A stretch of DNA of 64,000 nucleotides from Botryotinia globosa. Taxonomy: Eukaryota > Ascomycota > Leotiomycetes > Helotiales > Sclerotiniaceae. The notes below the pieces were generated by a model. The model saw only the letters and a program-made list of their open reading frames with translations. It was not told the origin of the DNA and searched no databases. Positions 45,801-59,912 of this stretch are shown one piece after another (the stretch's first letter is position 1; each line of letters opens with the position of its first letter). The stretch covers positions 62,001 through 126,000 of the forward strand of contig RCSZ01000007.1 of the NCBI GenBank assembly GCA_014898425.1, given 5' to 3'. A program made the translations under genes and the position numbers.

Positions 45801-48800
45801 AACTACGACCGGTCTTGCAACCAAAATGTCAACCCTAAAACACGTGAAAGCTAAAGTAATTGTCTGCGAAGAAGCGGGCGAGGTTCTTGAGGCTCATATG
45901 CTGTCTGCGCTTCTACGTAAGTAGTATTGTTTTGTCCGGTTTGGGGCGACGAAAAAACTCAGAAATTGCCAAAGTTACCGATCTATCCACAAGCTAATTT
46001 TCATTGTTTATAGCAAGCGTTGAACATGTCATCTCTATTGGAGACCACGAGCAGCTCCGTCCCTCTACCAACAACTATAATCTGTCTCTTGAAAGCCAAG
46101 CGGGAGCTCCATATAAACTAGACCGCAGTCAATTCGAGAGGTTATCTGTTGGTGACCCCGGACGGCTCACTCTTCCAGTGGCTCAATTGAATATTCAGCG
46201 TCGTATGCGCCCTGAAATATCGAGATTGATCAAGAAAATATACCCAAGATTAGTTGATCACGATGTAACTAAAATTCTAGCAGACGTTGTTGGAATGCGA
46301 AACAATGTAAGTATTGCCTCGCATTGATTATTCCGCGAGTGTGCCAGAATTTTCTATAGCTTCCTTGAAAAGCTGCTTACATTCGATATAGACATACTGG
46401 CTTGACCATACAAACTTCCAGGACAACGCAAATGGAGATGATGCCGACAAAAAGTCTCATAGCAATATGTGGGAAGTAGAAATGACAGCTGCACTTGTAA
46501 GGCACATAGTTCGACAAGGAATCTATAGTAGTAGTGATATTGCTGTCTTGACGCCTTACAGCGGACAATTGCAAAAATTGCGGACGCATATGGGCAAAGA
46601 ATTTGAGATTGTTTTGTCTGAACGCGATCAAGAGGTTCTTGCGAGGGATGGTTTTACCACATCAGATGAAAAGCCTGACACCCTGACGTCGACATCTGAA
46701 GACAAAAAGCCTCTCGAGAAGAAGAACTTGAGTGAGCTTCTTCGGTAAGTACCATCCCATTTTAATAATTGAAGAGTTAAAGTTGATTTCATCTTTGTTT
46801 AGTATTGCCACCGTCGATAATTTCCAAGGTGAAGAGGCGAAGGTTGTCATTGTTTCGTTGGTCAGAAGCAACAAGGAGAAGAACGTGGGGTTCCTCAGAA
46901 CTACCAACCGCATTAATGTCCTTTTGAGTCGAGCTCAACATGGTCTGTATCTAATTGGAAATTCTGATACATATTCCAGCGTAGCCATGTGGAAGCACGT
47001 TTTAGGTATGCTACGGGAGACCAATTCCGTCGGTAACTCATTCGCTCTTTGTTGCCCTCGTCATCCCGAAACCGAGATCCAAGTCTCCGAGCCAGATGAT
47101 TTTGCAAGATGGAGCCCCGAAGGTGGTTGCAATCTATCTTGTAACAAACGCTTGCCAGATTGCGGACATCAATGTACAGCTCGTTGTCACTCGGATAGCA
47201 TGCATCAAGCTTTCAGGTGTCCAAAGCCGTGCGAACGCCTTCATGAGCCTTGCGGACACTCATGCCAGAAAAATACCTGCGGAGAAGATTGTGGACTGTG
47301 TCATGTCAAACTGGATAACATTCAGCTCCCATGTAATCACACTAAGGATGGGGTCTCGTGTCATTTGACACTAGACCTAAACAACATTCCGTGTTTAGTT
47401 ATGTTAGAAAGAAAAGTTCCCGACTGTGGTCATATAGTTACTGCTAAATGTTCTCAGGATGTTGAATTGCCGACCTTCAGCTGTCCCACGATATGTGGTG
47501 AAATTTTACCATGTGGGCATGCATGTGGTTCGACTTGTGGCCAATGCAATAAAAAAGATGGAGAAATGATACTTACTGAGCATCGACCATGCAAAAAGCC
47601 ATGTGGCCGTGCGTTTGGAACCTGCAATCATAATTGCCAGCAAGCCTGTCATTCAGGACGAGACTGCGGATTGTGTTCATCCAGCTGTGAGGTATGTATT
47701 GTGTGATGCAATTGTTTCGATATGGGATCTCAATATCTGAATTCTGAGCTAATAGGTTCAATGCTCGCATTCCAAATGTACATTGAAGTGTTACGAAGCT
47801 TGCGCACCATGTATAGAACTATGCACATGGTCATGCAAGCATGAAGGTACTTGCAAGATGCCGTAAGTTTGATTCCGAGTCGAAGATAGGGAATTTCATT
47901 TTGAACCTCACCTTGCTCTAAGACTTATTCTCTGTTTAAGGCTAATCAAATATGCGAGTAGATGTGCTGGCCCATGCGATAGATTACCGTGTAACAAACG
48001 TTGTTTACTACAGCTTTCCTGCGGTCACCAATGCCCCGGAATTTGTGGCGAATTGTGCCCACGCGACTATTGTCAAATATGCTCCACAAAACAAGGCCAG
48101 CGAGTCGACCTTCTTGAGTTGAAAGTATACAAAGAGATTGACCTTGAGGATACTCCGATAATCGCGCTTGCTTGCGGTCACTTCTTCACAGCCGAATCAC
48201 TCGATGGGTTGGTCGGTATGTCTGAAGTCTATCAACAAAACATCCATGGAGATTTCACGGCAATCAAGGAAACCACCTCACTAGCATCATCTGTTCCTCA
48301 TTGTCCAGATTGCCAATGTCCGCTTCGACAACACGCGACCCCACGATACAACCGAGTGATAAATCGGGCTGTCATCGATGAAATGTCCAAACGATTTCTT
48401 GTGAGTGGCCAAGTCGAACTTTTGGAATTAGAAAGAAAGATTCTTCATTTGGAAAAGGAATTTGAGAATTCTGCACCTGGATTGATCCAGGTGGTAGAAG
48501 AAGGCACATGGGAAGAAATCAAGGTATACAAATTGCTTGAGCAGAGAGATAATAGATCGAGACAATTAGAAAAAGCGGTGATGAAGTTCTGCGAGAGGTT
48601 CAAGGATAAGCATCAACCTGCTACGAAACTTCATAATGCTATAGTAACCTCATTCAGACAGCAACCGCTTGAGAAGGTGTTGAGTGGCCTCTCGATCGCA
48701 GAGGGGGTCAGAAAATCCCCAAGAGACCGACGAATTGCTTTTGCAGGGACTGGTGCCATGCTTAAAGTCCAGTGAGTACTCACATTCTTCCCGACATGGC

Positions 48801-49525
48801 CAGCTGATTTGTTCGATTCAGACTGACGAGAGAAACGTTAGATGCCTCACCTTGAGCGATCGTTTTTCGATAGGTCAGAAGCTTCGCTCATGCGATTCGT
48901 CCATCAAAATATCTGGCGGACCTCCAGACCAGCTTGCGAAGCCCTTCTTTAAATCTTGTCTCTCATACATTGAGTCATGTCGCGATGAAAGTCTGCCAAA
49001 GCTCACCGTCGAGGGTATACTCTATTTTGCGATGATAGCTCGCCTATTCGATTTGTATACTCGCTCTGATGTCAATCCTGAAGCGGTGGGTAACAAATTT
49101 CCTGCTCAGGCAGAAAAGGCTAAAAGCCTATTGGACGAAGCAAAGGGACTTTGTGGAGAGGGATTTCAAAATGCGGACTCACTACTGATTGCTGTTGAAA
49201 GTTCAATCAAGCATTTGGGTAGAGAATGGTACGAAGAAGTCACTAAAGAAGAGTTGGATGCTATCAGAAATGCTATGGTGTCTGGGAGGGGAGGGATTGC
49301 CACACATAGTGGTCATTGGTATGAATGTAAGAAGGGACATCCGGTGAGTGTTTCTATAGCTTGAAAATCGAGGAGAGTGTTTTAGCTAACATATGACAGT
49401 TTGCGATAGGTGAATGTGGAATGCCAATGGAAGAGGCTAGGTGCCCAGAGTGTGGTTCGAGAATTGGCGGACAAAAGCATGATCTCGTCGAAGGTGTTGT
49501 GAGGTCAGAGAAAATGGAGGGATGA
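42830..49525 (+). CDS. ZNFX1/Hrr1/SAD-3-type RNA helicase (2,007 aa)
   Basis: SF1 helicase with NFX1-type zinc fingers. The family includes animal ZNFX1, fission yeast Hrr1 (RNAi heterochromatin) and Neurospora SAD-3 (meiotic silencing). Ten exons fit in phase: 42830..44991, 45081..45423, 45499..45916, 46014..46306, 46392..46744, 46803..47691, 47756..47862, 47941..48771, 48842..49343, 49400..49525. An Arg/Gly-rich N-terminus precedes a CCCH finger (C70-x8-C79-x5-C85-x3-H89). Walker A is GPPGTGKS (690-697), Walker B VCEEAGEV (about 958-964), then SIGDHEQLRP, and motif VI INVLLSRAQHG (about 1227-1237). Cysteine-rich NFX1-type repeats (such as CGHQCTARCH) span about 1290-1600. The C-terminus is an RZ-type zinc finger with C1961, H1965, C1981 and C1984. 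It probably binds RNA in small-RNA-guided silencing; the exact orthology is inferred. Confidence 0.93.
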
Positions 49526-52500
49526 GTGTTTGGATTATGGTGGCTTGTAATGGGCTTGGTGTGTGTTTAGTGCGTTTTTGATCTGATATCAGGCTCTTTT
49601 GTTATATTCGCAGGTCCTGGGAATTGGATGATGCAAATTCAAATGGAGAATAATTGAGAAATCACAGGTACTTCTTCACGGGTATATTCCCGTTGAAGTA
49701 ATGTTTCCATGGAACTACATCGCTACGTATTCTTGGCCATGATCTGTGTATAAAGGGTGATACGGAGCACTTTTGATTTCATTTATTTCGTGGCGACTCT
49801 TTAACATCACATCTCGCCCCCATGGTCGCACATCCCTCATCTTACCAGGCAACGGAAAATAATCCCACGATGTCGATACAATAAAGTGAACTATCTTCCA
49901 GATGCTAGAATGCTATATGAAAACGAGCATGGGGCAAGAAATTCTGGTCTCGAAGAGCAATACGGAACGGACATCAAAGATGAGGAGTAAACGATTGAAT
50001 ACATTGAAAGTGGGTGTAGAGACATAAAGTTGTATTACAATTTCATTGTCACCAGAACATATCATATATCCGATAAAAGTTCTTCGAAAAAAGTAATGGT
50101 ATATATCATTCTCATTTTCGCCGCCGCAAGAGGCCAACCATCGATAGCTCTCACTACCCCGTTACCTCAAGCGCCACCCTAATCAAACGCAAAGAGCGCG
50201 ACAACAAATTCCCCAAAAGTTGGTTACTAACCGGTTGATCCTCAGTAACGAGTGAGACCCAAAATAAACTAAATAGTTCTCTGTTTGAAGAGCAGGATAT
50301 GTGAATGCTTGCCCTCAATTCATCAACATTTATGACGCGGAACAACTGCTCCTTCCAAAACCAGCTAGATAGGAATGTAGTCAATTTCTTCCGGCGCACA
50401 ATCTTGATCGAGCGGTTGGTGCTTCAAAAATTTGCCTGCCGTTCGAAGGGGTCCAGGATTTCTGAATCATTCCGAGACGGAGAAAAATAAATGATGAGGA
50501 ACAGATCGCCCGTTGACTAAACCAAAGAGCTGTTAACGCGGTAGGTTTCCTCTAGTGAACGATGTAGTGAAGGCTTGAGGGATTTAGGAATTAAGATAGA
50601 CCAAGTGAGGCGTGAAGGAGTCAGTGGTAAAGAGGAAGGCGGACGAGAGTCTGGTTATGACTGGAAGCATAGTCCGACCGTTAGCTGTGGGATGTTCCTT
50701 TTCCCTAGATCCCATTATGAGTGATCTACATGGCCTTTTCGAAATTGCAAGGCGGTTCAACGTCATATAGGATATAGCACTGAGAATGATGAACAAGACC
50801 AGATTGGGGAGGGACTTTTGAACTAGCCGTTAGTTCACAAGACATGAGCTGACACCATGGGATGGATGAACGAATTAAAATACCTCTGGAGTATATAGTC
50901 ATATCAATCATACAATATAGGGATATTGCCCTGCAAAAGAAATGCCCTGCCAAAGAAATCCTAGGTTCGGGAATCGGAGTGATAATATTTTGTTAAAGAA
51001 TTAATAATTAAAAATCAAACAATAAATCGATCAATTGTTGAAAACACCACCAACATTCGAGTATCAGATACGCTCACAGTCCATGAAATAACCATGCAAT
51101 GTGAAAAGGCGGTCTCTTCACACCCTTCAGATCCCATGGCCATGCGTACCACATGCATAGCCACCTTCAACTCTCATAACATGATTCTGACATTACTGAG
51201 TTGAATAGGAGGCGAGATGTAGATAGAACATACACTAGAACATAGAGAAAGTAGACCGAGTTGTCGGGAAATAAAGCTCGGAATTTGATATAGGTAAAAG
51301 AAAAAGGTACATATGCAGGGACGAGATAGTACACATAGCAAACACAAATTCGGAGACTTCTCATGGCCATTGATTTAAAAAATTAAAAATGTATAATTCT
51401 TATAATAATCTACCATTTCATGATTCAAGATTCAATAATAAAGATTGAAAGGAAGAAAGAACCCTTGAAGCAAAACGACCTAATTCACAGATGTGGGGTG
51501 ATTTCTTTGGACTACTCACTCAGATTTGATCGGTGAGCATGAATGTTCGAACGACTTGTACAATACACATCACCGCCAGCAATGTTGTAGTGACTCGACT
51601 AAGTGATTTCAAATCATGTCCTGCGATAAGGCAATTGATATCGACCAAAACCTGACTCTTACAATACGGTTGTAGGACAACGACTAATATGATATATCAC
51701 TCGGTGTCCTGTTGCGGTGACCCGGCCCCGCCAACGAAGAGCCGACACTTCGACACATGCTACAGGGCAAGACAGGATACGGATGCAACAAAAGCTTGCG
51801 AGAAGGGATCATAATTGAAGCCTTGATGGCGAATAGGAAATCATGCGCATTGATGAATTGATGAAGAGGGGGGGATGTGCTTTTCTCGTGATGCTCCATT
51901 GAAATCCTTCTCGTGCTTCGTTCCAATTCTCTTCTCTCCTTTTCGAAAATAAAAAGAAAAAGAAAATAAGAAACCATACCGAATCAGTTTGACAATTGCC
52001 ACCCAATAAAATCGAGATTCTCTTTCTTCACGGATCCTCTTCTCGAAGTTTCATTTCTTTCTTTTTCGTACCGAAAATACAGAATGTGACGCCTCTAGTT
52101 TTGTTCCCTGTTCATAGTTGCATCGATCCAGTCGATCAGTACCCAGGTTGAAATGAATGACGATAAAAGCAGAAACAAAAACGGCAATGCGACGAATCTT
52201 CTTAGAATCAAGCCATGGAATCGACTTCTGCAGGGGAAAATGCAACTCACGATCAAAGAGATGGATGGTTGAAGCAAATCAAACTATCAATGCATTCAAG
52301 ATTTGGAAAATTGAACAATTTTGATCATTTCATGCTGGTAGGAGTGAGAAAAATGCTGGAGCCTAGAGTTTAAGACTGTTGAAGTTGCACGAAAGAGAGC
52401 CACAATACAAGAATGCTGCCATTTATAGTTACAAATGACCTGCCGTTGCATATTCTGCATATTCGATTTCGATTCGCGACTGGAGAAAGGCAAGCCTCAA

Positions 52501-53592
52501 GCCTCAACACACCACAAACTTCTGACCATGGCAAGACTATTCTCATAACCATGTCCATTACCATCACACACACACACTGATATAGCCAAGTGGGAACTCT
52601 TCCACCCATAATCATGATACCCATGGACTCTGCTCTCTGTAACCCTACTCGTACGACTTTTCGAGACAATTAACTTCCTTCCATGGTACAGACTGTAACT
52701 CTATGGCGCCTTGAAATGAAGCGAACTTTGTTGCCTTTCGAGTGACAGTCAATGGGCAAATGTGAGCTTCCTTGTTGGTGAGCAAGCCTGCCACGTTTTT
52801 GAGGTCGATCCAACAACGGAATGATGCCCCGGGGGAGAGGGTATACACACCAAACACAATCAAGAAGATTTAAGCGAACGATTTCCCGTTCGAGCAGACT
52901 GAAAGCATTGGGGTGAATATCCATTATTATCGAGGATTTTTGATCAAATTTTTGGGGTAAGCTAAGATTTTGCCCCGGCCCGTCTAGTTTCATTGCTAAG
53001 ATGCTAAGACATTACTAAAGATGCTAAAGTGCTACATATATTCATTCATGGGGTATGTACCGTTACAGGTAACCGAAGGCCACGGACTCCGGTTTTCATC
53101 TGTAAAGAAATGTAAGATCTGGAACCTAAGAGCCTTGGAGGAACTGTGAGTGTCCGAAACCTCTGAAAGTATGCTATGTACGTACTCTGAATTATCGTGA
53201 TATTGACTGGTAACAGATTTGATCGAATTCCGAATCGGATCAATAGTAGTTCCTGATTTTCACGGATCTTCAAGTCGGCGACTTGGCGGAGATTCCCAAG
53301 ATTGAATGCATCAAGATGCATCGGGGGTCACAAAAAAGAAGGTCGTACTGTTGTGCACTTTTCACGTGGCTCTTGCGGATAACGAATTAATTCACACCCA
53401 GGAGGTCGTAGCTTTTTTGAACCATGGGTGCGGTTTTGAGAAGCCCTCTATGCGAGACGGATAACGACATTCGAAGACCATTCTATTTCAAGATATCTAC
53501 TCCGCTTTTAGTTGCAAATCAAAGTGTCTATCAAATCTACTTTTTTCGAGCCCGAGGAAGTGGGTAGCACAGATCATTCAACTGGGATTTTG

Positions 53593-54226
53593 ATGAAAGG
53601 AAATCCCGCTTTGACTAAAATGCTTGTAGCAGGAAGTGTTAATGGCACAGGGGAAGTGATATTATGGAGAGTTGATTGGCTACCCTTACGATCTGAATCT
53701 TATTTGATTGGCAAGCAGAGCCTCATGATCATGTCCAAAAATACCCACCCTGAGCATCTTGCATCAGTATCTCTATATGACACGAGGTATAGCAAGGGTT
53801 ATAGTATGAAGATCTTCAAAATCTGACAGGGTCAGAGAGCCCAACCGGGGCAGAACCCACGCGAGGTAATCACTTTAACAGTTCACTTGGTAACAACATG
53901 ACCTAAAAGAATCTTGAAAATGCTACTCGTTGATATCTAGGGGGGATGAGATCCCAAGCGAACTATTTCATTTTAGAACCCAGTTCATGGGAATTAGGAC
54001 ACGGTACTGCAAGCGGAAGTCAACTTGGGAGCTTAAGCATCTGCCTGCAAGAGGGTTACTAGCCTTGTATCAGCTTCAATTTATCCTATTGGACAAGATA
54101 CTGAGATACTTACCCGTAACCCAGGACATTTTTCCATTCCAAATGAGTGTAACCACACATCTTCAAAAATCTTGGCAATCTCTTCACAAAAAGCAAATTG
54201 CTCTTATATCAACTCATCATAGTTAG
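53593..54226 (+). CDS. Weak two-exon orphan gene model (159 aa)
   Basis: A frame from the ATG at 53593 (MKGNPALTKMLVAG) can splice at 53786 (GAG|GTATAG) to 53941 (TATCTAG|G) and continue in phase to a stop at 54226. The second exon reads GDEIPSELFHF and later LLALYQLQFILLDKILRYL. No domain is recognised, and the 154-bp intron is longer than usual here. The in-phase junction is the only support; it could be chance or a relic. Confidence 0.2.
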
Positions 54227-57200
54227 TTCAATAGACTATTTGGATGTGGCACATTAACCCCTCATTCAAAAGATTATCGATCAGGACAACCTTGCGATGG
54301 TGGTAGAACTTAGCGAATAGACGTGGTCGGGATGTTTCCCCCGCTGTCGAAGAGTTGAAAAGTCTCTCCATGCTTTCTTCGGTATCGTAAAAGTTGCGGA
54401 CGAACCCTGAAGGTTTGCTCTTTTGTGTCTCATCTCGTCGCCCAAACAACATGCTTTTCCAAGAAGTCATTATCGCGATCATATTTTTCCGTTGGCACAG
54501 ATTCTCCTGCTCGTCTTCGTTGGCAGCATAAATTCAATATTGTTTGCATAATCTAATTAATATCCAAAGGATACACCGCTCCAAAAAATAACAATTTTCA
54601 CTATACCTTTTGTCCCGAGGTTAATTCGTCTCCAATGATTGAGATGTTTGGGAGGCAAATAAGGTCGTCGTCGTTGCAATGATAAACACAATGGATGGAC
54701 AACTAAGGTAGATATCGACAAAGTGGGCGACGCCAACCATCATATGGAAGCTGAAGAACCCTTTTCGATTGAAACGTTGCTCCTCGGTAGCAGCTCACTG
54801 CAGATTGAAGTTACATTAATAAATCTCAATTGCGTAGAACCGTTGGTTATAATTATGCTTGATCAACCACACCCACATCGACGGAAATTTCTGCACTGTG
54901 TCTGTACTGAAATCTGCATTGACTATCGCTTCCAAAATGTCAAGCGTCACTGTGACGACAGAAGGAGCACGATTGGCTACAGTACGAAAATCGACAACTA
55001 GCGGTGGAGAGATTACCAATGACGGTGATGACCGAGAGCATGCGCAATGATCAATTGGTCAATTACTCAGCCCTATAGCAGAGATGCCTTTTCCAGGGCT
55101 ACAAAGTTCAAAGCTGCTAGGCATTGTGAATTATGGCTAGCTACAATGCACCAGGCTGTGAGGCTGTGCAAGTTGCAACACGATTGCGATGTATACTGGA
55201 AACATCTGACAACAAATCTGTATGGGTCTAATGTACTCGAATGTTTCTTCGTGCTGACTAGATAATGAAGTGGATTATCTGCACCACCTCCCTTACGTCT
55301 GAGTAATGGAGGCATTGAAAAAATGCCACAAACTCCTTCATTCTCAAATGCCGGAGGAACACCATGGAGCCGGTAGGTAATATTAACTTCTTTCGTCTCC
55401 GTGAGTGCATTGCTTTGGTACAGGAACATGTCTATCAAATAAGCCATAGCACACCTTCACGATGTGCTATGAAAATTAGACGCCCTCACTTTATCAAGGG
55501 GTACCACATGGAGAAGATTCGCAAGATGTTCTGATAATAGCAACTTCAACGAGTCTGCGTTTGAGAATTAAATTTACCAGCCAATGCCATCGCTAGGACC
55601 CGACTATAATTTTGAGAACTCGGTGCCAAGACGGCGAGGATTACTATTACCAGGATTTTTAGCCAATCACTGATGATCGAACTCGAAGAAAAGGGGTTCA
55701 TAGGGCTGAATTCCGAAGAGTTGCAGAAGAACGTGAAACCAAAGGGTTATGCTTTGTTTGAGGGAATGGAGCTCCTGGGTGTAAGATGAACTATGTGCGT
55801 AGAAGAGGTATTTTGGGTGACTTGAAGGGCTTCCAGAAGGATTCGATCCTTCGATAACGACGACTATGCTTTCACAAACCCCAGGATACACATATACACA
55901 GAACAGGACATTATATCAAGACCAGGTCGATCAATATAATATCCACACATTTGGTCAGATGGTTCAATCCTTCTGTGACACGACCCAAAGAAAGACATTG
56001 TGGAGATCCCATGCATGATTTGAAATCAGGGGCGGACGTTGTGTGTTGTATAGAGAGCAATGATTCATCTTGAGAGAGGAGATGAACGGACAGGAAAGAT
56101 AACTATGTATGATGGAAATCTGCCTCGTGAAATGGGTCCTGCCGTGCCGTCCGTTTCCGTAGTGTATAGAGTCCGGACGAACTTTGGGTCTGTTTACAAC
56201 TGATGGACAGGGGCATGTGGCTCGTGCATATCTACAATGACCTGGTACGTGATAGAATGTGATGGCCATCGAGGCTATCATCAACGAAACGATCAGTTTA
56301 CGAGAGGCCTGATGGTGACTAATAGTATCCGTCACAATGCAGAGGAATTTCATCTATCTGCGTTTCAAGGCTTCTATTTGGGTTCGTTACCATATCGAGC
56401 AATTATGACGATGTGAACCTTGGAAGAGCTGGAGATGAGAGAGATGGCTGTGCTCTCGAGGCTGTGCAACATGTAAAAGAAAGGGAAACTCCTGCTCGTG
56501 GTTCTTTCGGTGGGGAATTTGGGGCACATGAGACGAGAATATGGATGTGAATATGTGTGGCCGAGTAGACTGTAGAGAATGCAGTAGCCACTCCTGGGCA
56601 TGCGTTTTCGTTAATCCTTCGTACTCGGGCCAATCATTTGCTGTGGACCCCTGACTAATCTAGCCACAGACCATTTTACTCATCAAGAGAGCTCTGGGGT
56701 GACCAAAGTTCTCTATTTCCTTTTTGTCATTGGGTTTGATCGACACAGTGGTAATGCTATGCTAGTTCGAATACATCTACAGATACGCGTTTTTGTATTC
56801 GGGTGGTGTCGGCGGTTGCGAGAGGTTTGGATTAGTACATGTCTAGGTGGATTTCAATAATTAGTCCAAAAGATTGATCCCATAACCCCTCAATCCTGAC
56901 CAAGCTACTTCCATGGAATTATTGTCACCATCATTTTCAACCGGTAAAAGTCCAGATCTACTCCTGTCACCATGTGTTCATTCAATTTCAATCGATCAAT
57001 CAATGGATCAGTCTCGGTACTATTGCATCCAGGCAACAACAAAATGTACCTTTCGTCGATCATCCGAGGAGTGCATGGTTAAATAAATTAAAAGCATATA
57101 TGTACAGATAGATATTGAGTTTATTGTTTCGTCGAATGGAACGATGTAACTCAAGATTTCGACTCCTTCGCCAAAATGAAATGTCCTAAAGACGAAAAAT

Positions 57201-58516
57201 GTCTCTTTTGAGAAGTGTGCCAGGGAGTCTGCCAATGAATGAAGATCTAGCCGTCGATTCACGGGCATTGCACCCCACTCAATTCGCCTTATTTGTCTGA
57301 GAGTAGCGAAATCAAGCGAATGAGACAGGGTTCATTTAACTTTAATGGGATTTCCCCACCCGGATTGGGAGGAGACTGGGAAAGAGAGGAAGATCTACAT
57401 GAGAGGGGGAGAGGAGCTTTTCATTCGTCGCACATCACTTGATATGTTGAACTTGAATTGAGGAGTCGACGAGGGTGAGCGAATATCATCTTGTTGCGAT
57501 CTAAAGACTATTCGCTCGCAAAAATCTCCCCTTTCCATGCTTTTATCCATGGACTCTTGACATCATGATATAGAATCTTTAAAAAAGTTGATTGTGCTTG
57601 GAGGGAATACAACTCTGTAGTTGGTTGTACGGTACATATCCACACATCCCATATCGTAAATCCTCCAAATGTTCCCCTGCCCCTAGTAAATTTGTGATGG
57701 TAATCAATCTCTAAAGTCTCGGGAACAACCAGCGACAGGGGGGCCATGATTCTTAGCACGTTCGTCTAGGGATTTCCGGTACTCATGATCTGGTTGGCTT
57801 ATTCTACGATATCTACAATTAAACTTTTGTCCTTGTATATTAGGTGAGCGGGTATGTGTTTGTGTGTTCCAAACTGGTTTGGCAAATAAATAATGAAAGT
57901 GGAGTGAGTCTTGAGTCTTGAGTCTTGACCGACTAGACGGAGATGGCGATGGTGGGACGGAGATTCCAGACGGCCACTAATAATGCACGCAGTGCCAGTG
58001 CTGCAAGTTACCCCCATCTCTTGTAAGGTTATTGAGATCCTGTGTGCCGCAGTGTGCGAGGTAGGAGCAAGGTTGTAACTTGTAAGATGCCCAGCAAAGT
58101 GGAAAGTCCGCCATACATTTGCCAGATGCATTCGGGTAAGGCTGTGTATGATTGTTCCAAGGTGCCTGTTGTGTTGTGTAAGGAATAATGGCGTGTGAAA
58201 TGAATTTTGTGGATTCAAGTGCATTGCTTGGTTTTGATGCACTAATCATTATGCATACACTGCGGTGAGGTAAGGTAAAGTTGTAAGGTTATAAGGTCGG
58301 TGGAGGAGCGACCAGACCGAGGCCACGGAGAAAGAAGCCACAATGTGCTGTGCTGTACTGTTTGAATACTACTTCTGTGAAGAGAAACCTGAGCCTAGGT
58401 AAATTGTGGACATAGTTATTGGATCGGATCGTAAGAATATATTTTTATTCAACGACCGTTCTGTCAATCTGTCACTCTAGATGAGGTCTGTGATGACTTT
58501 CGTCTAGAGAAACATT

Positions 58517-58576
58517 TTAGTCAATTAGTCAATTAGTCAATTAGTCAATTAGTCAATTAGTCAATTAGTCAATTAG
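58517..58576. repeat. 8-bp tandem repeat, 7.5 copies
   Basis: The unit TTAGTCAA repeats without change. Confidence 0.95.
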
Positions 58577-58776
58577 TGACTGTTAGTCTAATCTGGTTGC
58601 TATAGTACTATCTACCGGGAACTAATCTCAACAGACGTAGTACTATCCTATCTACGGGAATTTCCAGCGGTTTTTTCTTCTTAATTTTGGATCTAGACTG
58701 GACTCGTACCTTACTAGTGGTGTCTATCGTACGTATTGTATCAACCTTACCAATTAGATACGTCTAGATGTGCGTA

Positions 58777-58803
58777 TGTGTGTGTGTGTGTGTGTATGTG
58801 TGT
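58777..58803. repeat. (TG)n microsatellite
   Basis: TG dinucleotides with a single TATG interruption, on the promoter side of the zinc-finger gene. Confidence 0.9.
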
Positions 58804-59537
58804 AAAGTAAACATTTTTTGACTAGATAATCAATAAAGCAAAGATACCTTCTATAGGGTCTTTTGGGGGTATTGAAGTCAAATCGCAATTTATCAAGGGT
58901 TAATTGACAGTAACAGGTTAGGGCAAACAAGAGAGAAAAAAGAAGAAAAAAACATTTCGCTCCAAAGTAACAGAATCCCTGAAAATGATTTGCTCAAAGT
59001 GCCCATGTCCCAATCTCAAGGTTCAACTTCAACCCCATGTCTCCTTTATCCATGTTCCCATGTCCGGGCTTAGATCTTGATGCATTTTTCTGGGTCGACC
59101 ATTTTGAAGCCTTCTTATCCATTCCCGTCCAGAACTACTCCATACCTGGTAATTTTTTTTATCTCACTAGACAGTCCCATTACATCTCCATACCACCAAT
59201 ATTACAATATAATATTAATCCTCAAGATGCCCCCAACTTTCTAGAAAAGGAACATGTTCATGCTCATCCTTCATTATACACATCTACACTCTCCACCCCA
59301 TATCTACTCCATATCATACCACTAGGATCCAAGAACACCTAGACAGGCCTTACCAAACTACTATAAACATTGATACATGTCCCGCTCTCCCGCTTGGCAA
59401 TAAGCACATCAACCTTGAAAGGCTTCGATCATCCTCCCCGAACTAATGCATCATACCTAATCTTACACCTTCTACCTAAACTAAACCCTACATCACTATT
59501 TTGTCTCTCGTCAACCACATTCTCAGTCATCATACCT

Positions 59538-59560
59538 TATATATATATATATATATATAT
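59538..59560. repeat. (AT)n microsatellite in the presumed leader of the C2H2 gene
   Basis: About 11 uninterrupted AT units lie 350 bp upstream of the start codon, within a C/T-rich stretch. Confidence 0.9.
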
Positions 59561-59912
59561 TCTCCGCGCCTCGCCCTCTTCTTACGTCGGCTTCCTTCAT
59601 CGGCTTCCTGTCTCAGATCACATCTCCAATCCTCAAATACTACCTTGATTCAACTATTCCCAAGTATCTACATCAACTTGCACAACGACATCCTCACCAA
59701 GTATTCATACATTGCAACCCTCTTCGATATATAGCACACTTTCTTATACTGGAACTGCAAAGGAACCAAAGGTATTTCGCATACAGCCTTGGGTAGATGG
59801 TCCGTGAAGCAGTTTACTGATCGGTATATCTAGTCGGCGATAAGTGTGGCTATCACCCCAATCCAAAATAGCCAGCCATCACCGTCTTCGAAACAAACTC
59901 TCACAACACAAC

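Larger units (their letters stand above)
49526..59912. other. Long gene-poor stretch
   Basis: About 10 kb hold no well supported gene. Many short frames occur on both strands without recognisable domains. One phase-consistent two-exon model at 53593-54226 is listed separately. A tRNA T-arm-like hairpin occurs on the minus strand at about 55830-55847. From about 58880 to 59912 is the C/T-rich probable leader and promoter of the zinc-finger gene, with several short upstream ATG frames. Simple repeats lie at 58517, 58777 and 59538. Confidence 0.45.

Noticed and set aside
55828..55850. tRNA T-arm-like hairpin on the minus strand (GAAGG, ATCGAAT loop, CCTTC)
   Set aside because: The acceptor end after it has no complementary 5' strand upstream, and no D or anticodon arm folds; probably chance.
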